Made by a program: the position numbers and the translations under genes. A DNA stretch of 25,000 bases, from the NCBI GenBank assembly GCA_018398765.1, contig JAHBMJ010001073.1, forward strand, positions 73,568-98,567. The letters run 5' to 3'. Under the pieces are notes generated by a model. It worked only from the letters and a program-made list of their open reading frames with translations, was not told the origin of the DNA and searched no databases. Below, one piece after another: positions 18,210 through 25,000 of the stretch (within the stretch, counting starts at the first letter, position 1; each line of letters opens with the position of its first letter). This DNA comes from Chromera velia (lineage: Eukaryota > Sar > Chromeraceae).

Positions 18210-19586
18210 TGGAGCCGCTTTCGGTTCAGAGAGGGGAACGAAGGCACGAAGCTGAAGATCTGAGCGACTGTGCGGGAGATGCTCCAGTTGTTCCGTCCTT
18301 GTTGTAGCACCTCTCCTTCTCTCCTTTCCCCTGTCCCTGCTGCTGCTGCAGCTGCTGCCGCGATATGAGCGACGGGCACTGCTGCCGCCTCCTCCCGATT
18401 GTTTCCTGTGGGGTTCTGGAGGCTCCCTGCAAAAAAGGAGCGCATGACGTTGAATTGACTTGCGGACTGGCGAAGGGATGTGTCTCTGCATCTGCATGTC
18501 GACGGACCAGGGTCCGCGAAGGTTCCCTTGTGCATATGCGTTCTATCGATCGATCGATAAGCTTGAGTGCCTCCAGCCAGAGGGCAGCAATCTTCTTTGC
18601 ACACAGAAAGAAAGAGAGCACACAGGGAAGCGAAAAAAGGAGCAAGGACAAAAAGAGAAGATAACAAAAGAAAAGAAAAGAAAAGAAAAGAAAAGAAAAG
18701 AGAAGCCAAAGTTCCACCGTCAAAAGGAAGGAAGGAAGGAAGGAAGGACTTGTACCTTTCTCACCTGGGGGGCCTTCCCCGTCTTCGGAATCCATTTGCA
18801 CGTCCCCCGACGGTCCCTCCGCACTTCCACCATCAGACGGAGGAACAGGGAGACCCGCCTGTGAACTCGCAGCAGCAGCACTTGAGGAAGACGATGGCTC
18901 GGAAAGAGAGAGATTGACAGGGTTGTCTGCAGAGAGAGGGAAAGGGCGGACAAAAGAATTTGATTTGGTCTTTCATGCCGAATTGAAGGCATTTCATCTA
19001 AAAGCACTCTAAAAATGCACATGGAAGGTGTCTTCGCGGGTACCTTTGCAATGAGGTCGGCGGCTGCTATTTGAAATGAATCGTTCTCGAACATTTCTCC
19101 AGAAAGTGAAATCAACAAATAAAGCTGCGACTGGCATTTTTTTTGCCCGCCTGGGTTTTTCTTCTTCAAAAGAGACTCTGCAAAAGCCTCCAGGGTCTCT
19201 GCCATGGTCTGTCCCACCGTCTCTGCATCCTTCTTCTTTTTCTTCTTCGAATTTTCCTTCTTTGCAGTCTCCCCCTCAGGCCCAACAACGAGGATAGCGG
19301 GGGTGTCGACTTTATGGAGCCCTGCGCGAAGTTCTTCCTTCAGTCTTGCGAGCATGATGTCCTCTGCAGCATCTATCAGTGCATCGTGTGCCTCCACCCG
19401 CACCCTGGTGTGCTTTGGGAGGACGTCATTGAAGAACGACCTCCTGACGGCCTCAATCTCCCCGATCGGCTTCCCAGGACACTCAAACACCGCATGAAGA
19501 CAAAACGCGAACTGGATCATGTCTGAACTCAACTGCCTCCGTGCCTTCCGTTCATCCTCGTTCATTCCGCCTGCAGGAGAGGCCAT
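18210..19586 (-). CDS. Unknown protein, 5' exons of a minus-strand gene
   Basis: Exon 1 runs from 19586 (MASPAGG) or 19564 (MNEDERKARRQL) down to about 19044, with donor GTACCC. It has no stops and looks genuine: SSDMIQFAFCLHAVFECPG, then DALIDAAEDIMLARLKEELR, then a Lys-rich linker. The word CTCTCTGCAG before 18926 begins exon 2 (18765-18926, donor GTGAGA), and TTTTTTGCAG before 18426 begins exon 3 (18210-18426, donor GTCAGT). In one phase exons 2-3 encode an acidic, Ser/Ala-rich tail (GDVQMDSEDGEGPPG, then VAHIAAAAAAAAG) that continues into 17844. In the other phase, continuous with exon 1, the frame ends at 18226. The first is more protein-like but needs another small intron in exon 1. No domain is recognised; an internal acceptor at 19570 may mean a further upstream exon. 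Confidence 0.5.
18665..18747. repeat. (AAAAG)n and (GGAA)n microsatellites
   Basis: A pentanucleotide AAAAG array (18665-18701) is followed by a GGAA array (18725-18747). Both lie in the proposed intron between exons 2 and 3 of the minus-strand gene, just after the GTGAGA donor in transcript order. Confidence 0.9.
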
Positions 19587-19799
19587 TAGTGCGACCTTTT
19601 GTGTCGGAATCTTACGCTTTCTTCCCTCAATTTCCCTCACGTGTGAGAGAAGGAGAACCTAGTTGCCCCTCTCTCTCTCTTCCTGGAAGCAGGAACCGGA
19701 GCAACAGAGGGCGCGGAAGGTTCTTCTTCAGGTGTTTGCTTGTTTGTTTGTCAACAAAAATGAACAGACAAATTGCACGTCACCCTTCTGTAAATGACT

Positions 19800-20685
19800 A
19801 GATTCGACCTCCCTGCATCAGCAGGGCACCACCCAGTCGCACATGCAGAATTAAAGAACTTTCGAAAGATCGGGCTTGAATCTGCACGCGATCTTGTTGT
19901 TTATATGCCCTCGACTTTTGACTTCACGTCTGTGCAGCAATCCAACCAGCTAGCCACTCGAGCTAGCAGCCACTGCAAAAGTGTGCAAACGCGGGATCAG
20001 TCGATCATCTTCTGATCGGTGTAGTGACGTATTAATAAAACTTGTATGGATAGGAGAAATACCGAAATCAAAGCGTACGTTACTATACATATACCACGTC
20101 GATCGTCGGATGATATATTAAAAATATTAATCAATATGTCGTAGTCTCGTAGACGGTCCGAATCCCGTCCGATATCGGTCCGATTGGTCGATCGGCCAAA
20201 CAACAGTGTGCGAAATCATGACTTTCGGGGCCAGGCTGTAGGACATGCATGCGCTGCCGCGCGCGGCGCGGGGCGCGCGCGCCGCGCCGGCGGCCACGCG
20301 ATGATCGACTGACGTCAACGTACTCGATCGAGTGAACTGAGAACTCTTTCCTTCGATCGAACACTTCGAGTCTGACTTCGACTGACTTTGATTGATATTG
20401 CCGGAGCTTGCCAACTCAACAAGTGTCAAAACCTAGAAAGGTGCAAAGGGAGCCTTCTCGAATAGCAGAGCGTCCGAGTAACATACATTTGAGGAAGATT
20501 TGTTGCCTGACTTGTTTGGAGACGCTATTGAGGTCAGACTGAACGTTTGTTCATCCTCCTTCAGCCTTTTTTTGCAGCCAAGTTTGCTTCTCCAAAGCTG
20601 CTCTTGTGTCTCTGAAGCTCACCTCTCCCCCTCATTTCTCCCTGCACAGGCAAACAGGCATCAGAGAGACGTATTTGTAAAGAGG
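19800..20685. other. Intergenic region between divergent genes, with GC palindrome
   Basis: This lies between the minus-strand gene starting near 19586 and the plus-strand lyase starting at 20686, so it may hold two promoters. TCGATCG occurs at 20099, 20188, 20324 and 20353. A GC island (20251-20300) contains the inverted arms GGCGCGG and CCGCGCC. Near the lyase, TTTTTTTGCAG (ends 20578) and CTCCCTGCACAG (ends 20649) look like splice acceptors, so the lyase may have an upstream non-coding or leader exon. Confidence 0.45.
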
Positions 20686-24701
<4,016 letters not shown>

Positions 24702-25000
24702 GTTAGCTAGCGATTCATGTCGCTTTCCTCGGGTGCAGTCAGCGAATCGATTACCGGAGCCGAAGAAAACAAGAGAGGGAAGTGAGAAGAAGAAGCTGTA
24801 ACATATGATGTCACTGGAGACACCCGTGCTCTTGATTCTATTGATATGTATGGACGCTCCTCCGCACCTAGCGGACTTGTACTTCCACTTCTGAACCCTC
24901 TTCATCCTGTTGTCCCTGCCTGTGTTTCTGGTCCTCTCTGCATATGGATTGTGTGTTTTTCCTCTTTCTTCTTTTCGCACAGAATTGTTGCTTTTTTTGT
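24702..25000. other. Start of lyase intron 10, running off the window
   Basis: After donor GTTAGC at 24702 no continuation of the enzyme is seen. The family sequence after MPHK should begin VNP, and the acceptor-like TTTTCGCACAG near 24982 is not followed by it. The next exon should lie beyond 25000. Confidence 0.6.

Noticed and set aside
18167-18801. Minus-strand frames rich in Phe/Leu/Ser downstream of the lysine-rich exon
   Set aside because: They run through AAAAG and GGAA microsatellites and across good splice sites, so their length is due to repeats.
20251-20300. GC-rich block as a structural RNA gene
   Set aside because: There is only one short inverted repeat and no tRNA or rRNA signature.

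Overview
This looks like an intron-rich nuclear genome segment from a eukaryote, not a bacterial one. Spliced exons run across it with GT...AG borders and strong TGCAG acceptors, low-complexity tetranucleotide repeats are abundant, and one LTR retrotransposon is present. The adenylosuccinate lyase is of the E. coli PurB type, as in apicomplexans. Together with the intron style this makes a protist such as a chromerid alveolate plausible, but the assignment is an inference.

Layout: (1) 1-770, no recognisable gene; a GC-rich island with CGATCG and TGCATG palindromes, possibly a promoter. (2) 771-5755 (+), a multi-exon leucine-rich-repeat gene of the ribonuclease-inhibitor-like class. Three of its exons each encode one repeat of 28-30 residues, all in phase 1. 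A large downstream exon carries most of the other repeats. (3) 6543-14420, nested mobile DNA. A Ty1/copia element on the minus strand (6588-12715) has two roughly 300-bp LTRs, a tRNA-iMet-like primer binding site and a polypurine tract, and it interrupts an older DNA transposon. That older element (6551-14412) has terminal inverted repeats, an 8-bp target duplication GTGCTAGG, and a 33-bp palindromic subterminal repeat array. The copia gag-protease frame is long and open, but pol is broken by stops and frame changes. (4) About 14846-19586 (-), one or two spliced minus-strand genes of unknown function, seen as exon-like blocks separated by simple repeats, including about 610 bp of GAAA/GGAA DNA. 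(5) 19800-20685, an intergenic region with a GC-rich palindrome between divergently oriented genes. (6) 20686 to beyond the window (+), adenylosuccinate lyase, for which ten exons can be joined in phase (307 codons, about two thirds of the enzyme).

No operon-like link between genes is visible. The strongest new signals are the uncharacterised TIR element with its palindromic repeat array, the one-repeat-per-exon LRR architecture, the use of donors with C at +3 (GTC...), and CTGY tetranucleotide tracts that follow the direction of transcription and mostly sit just before splice acceptors.
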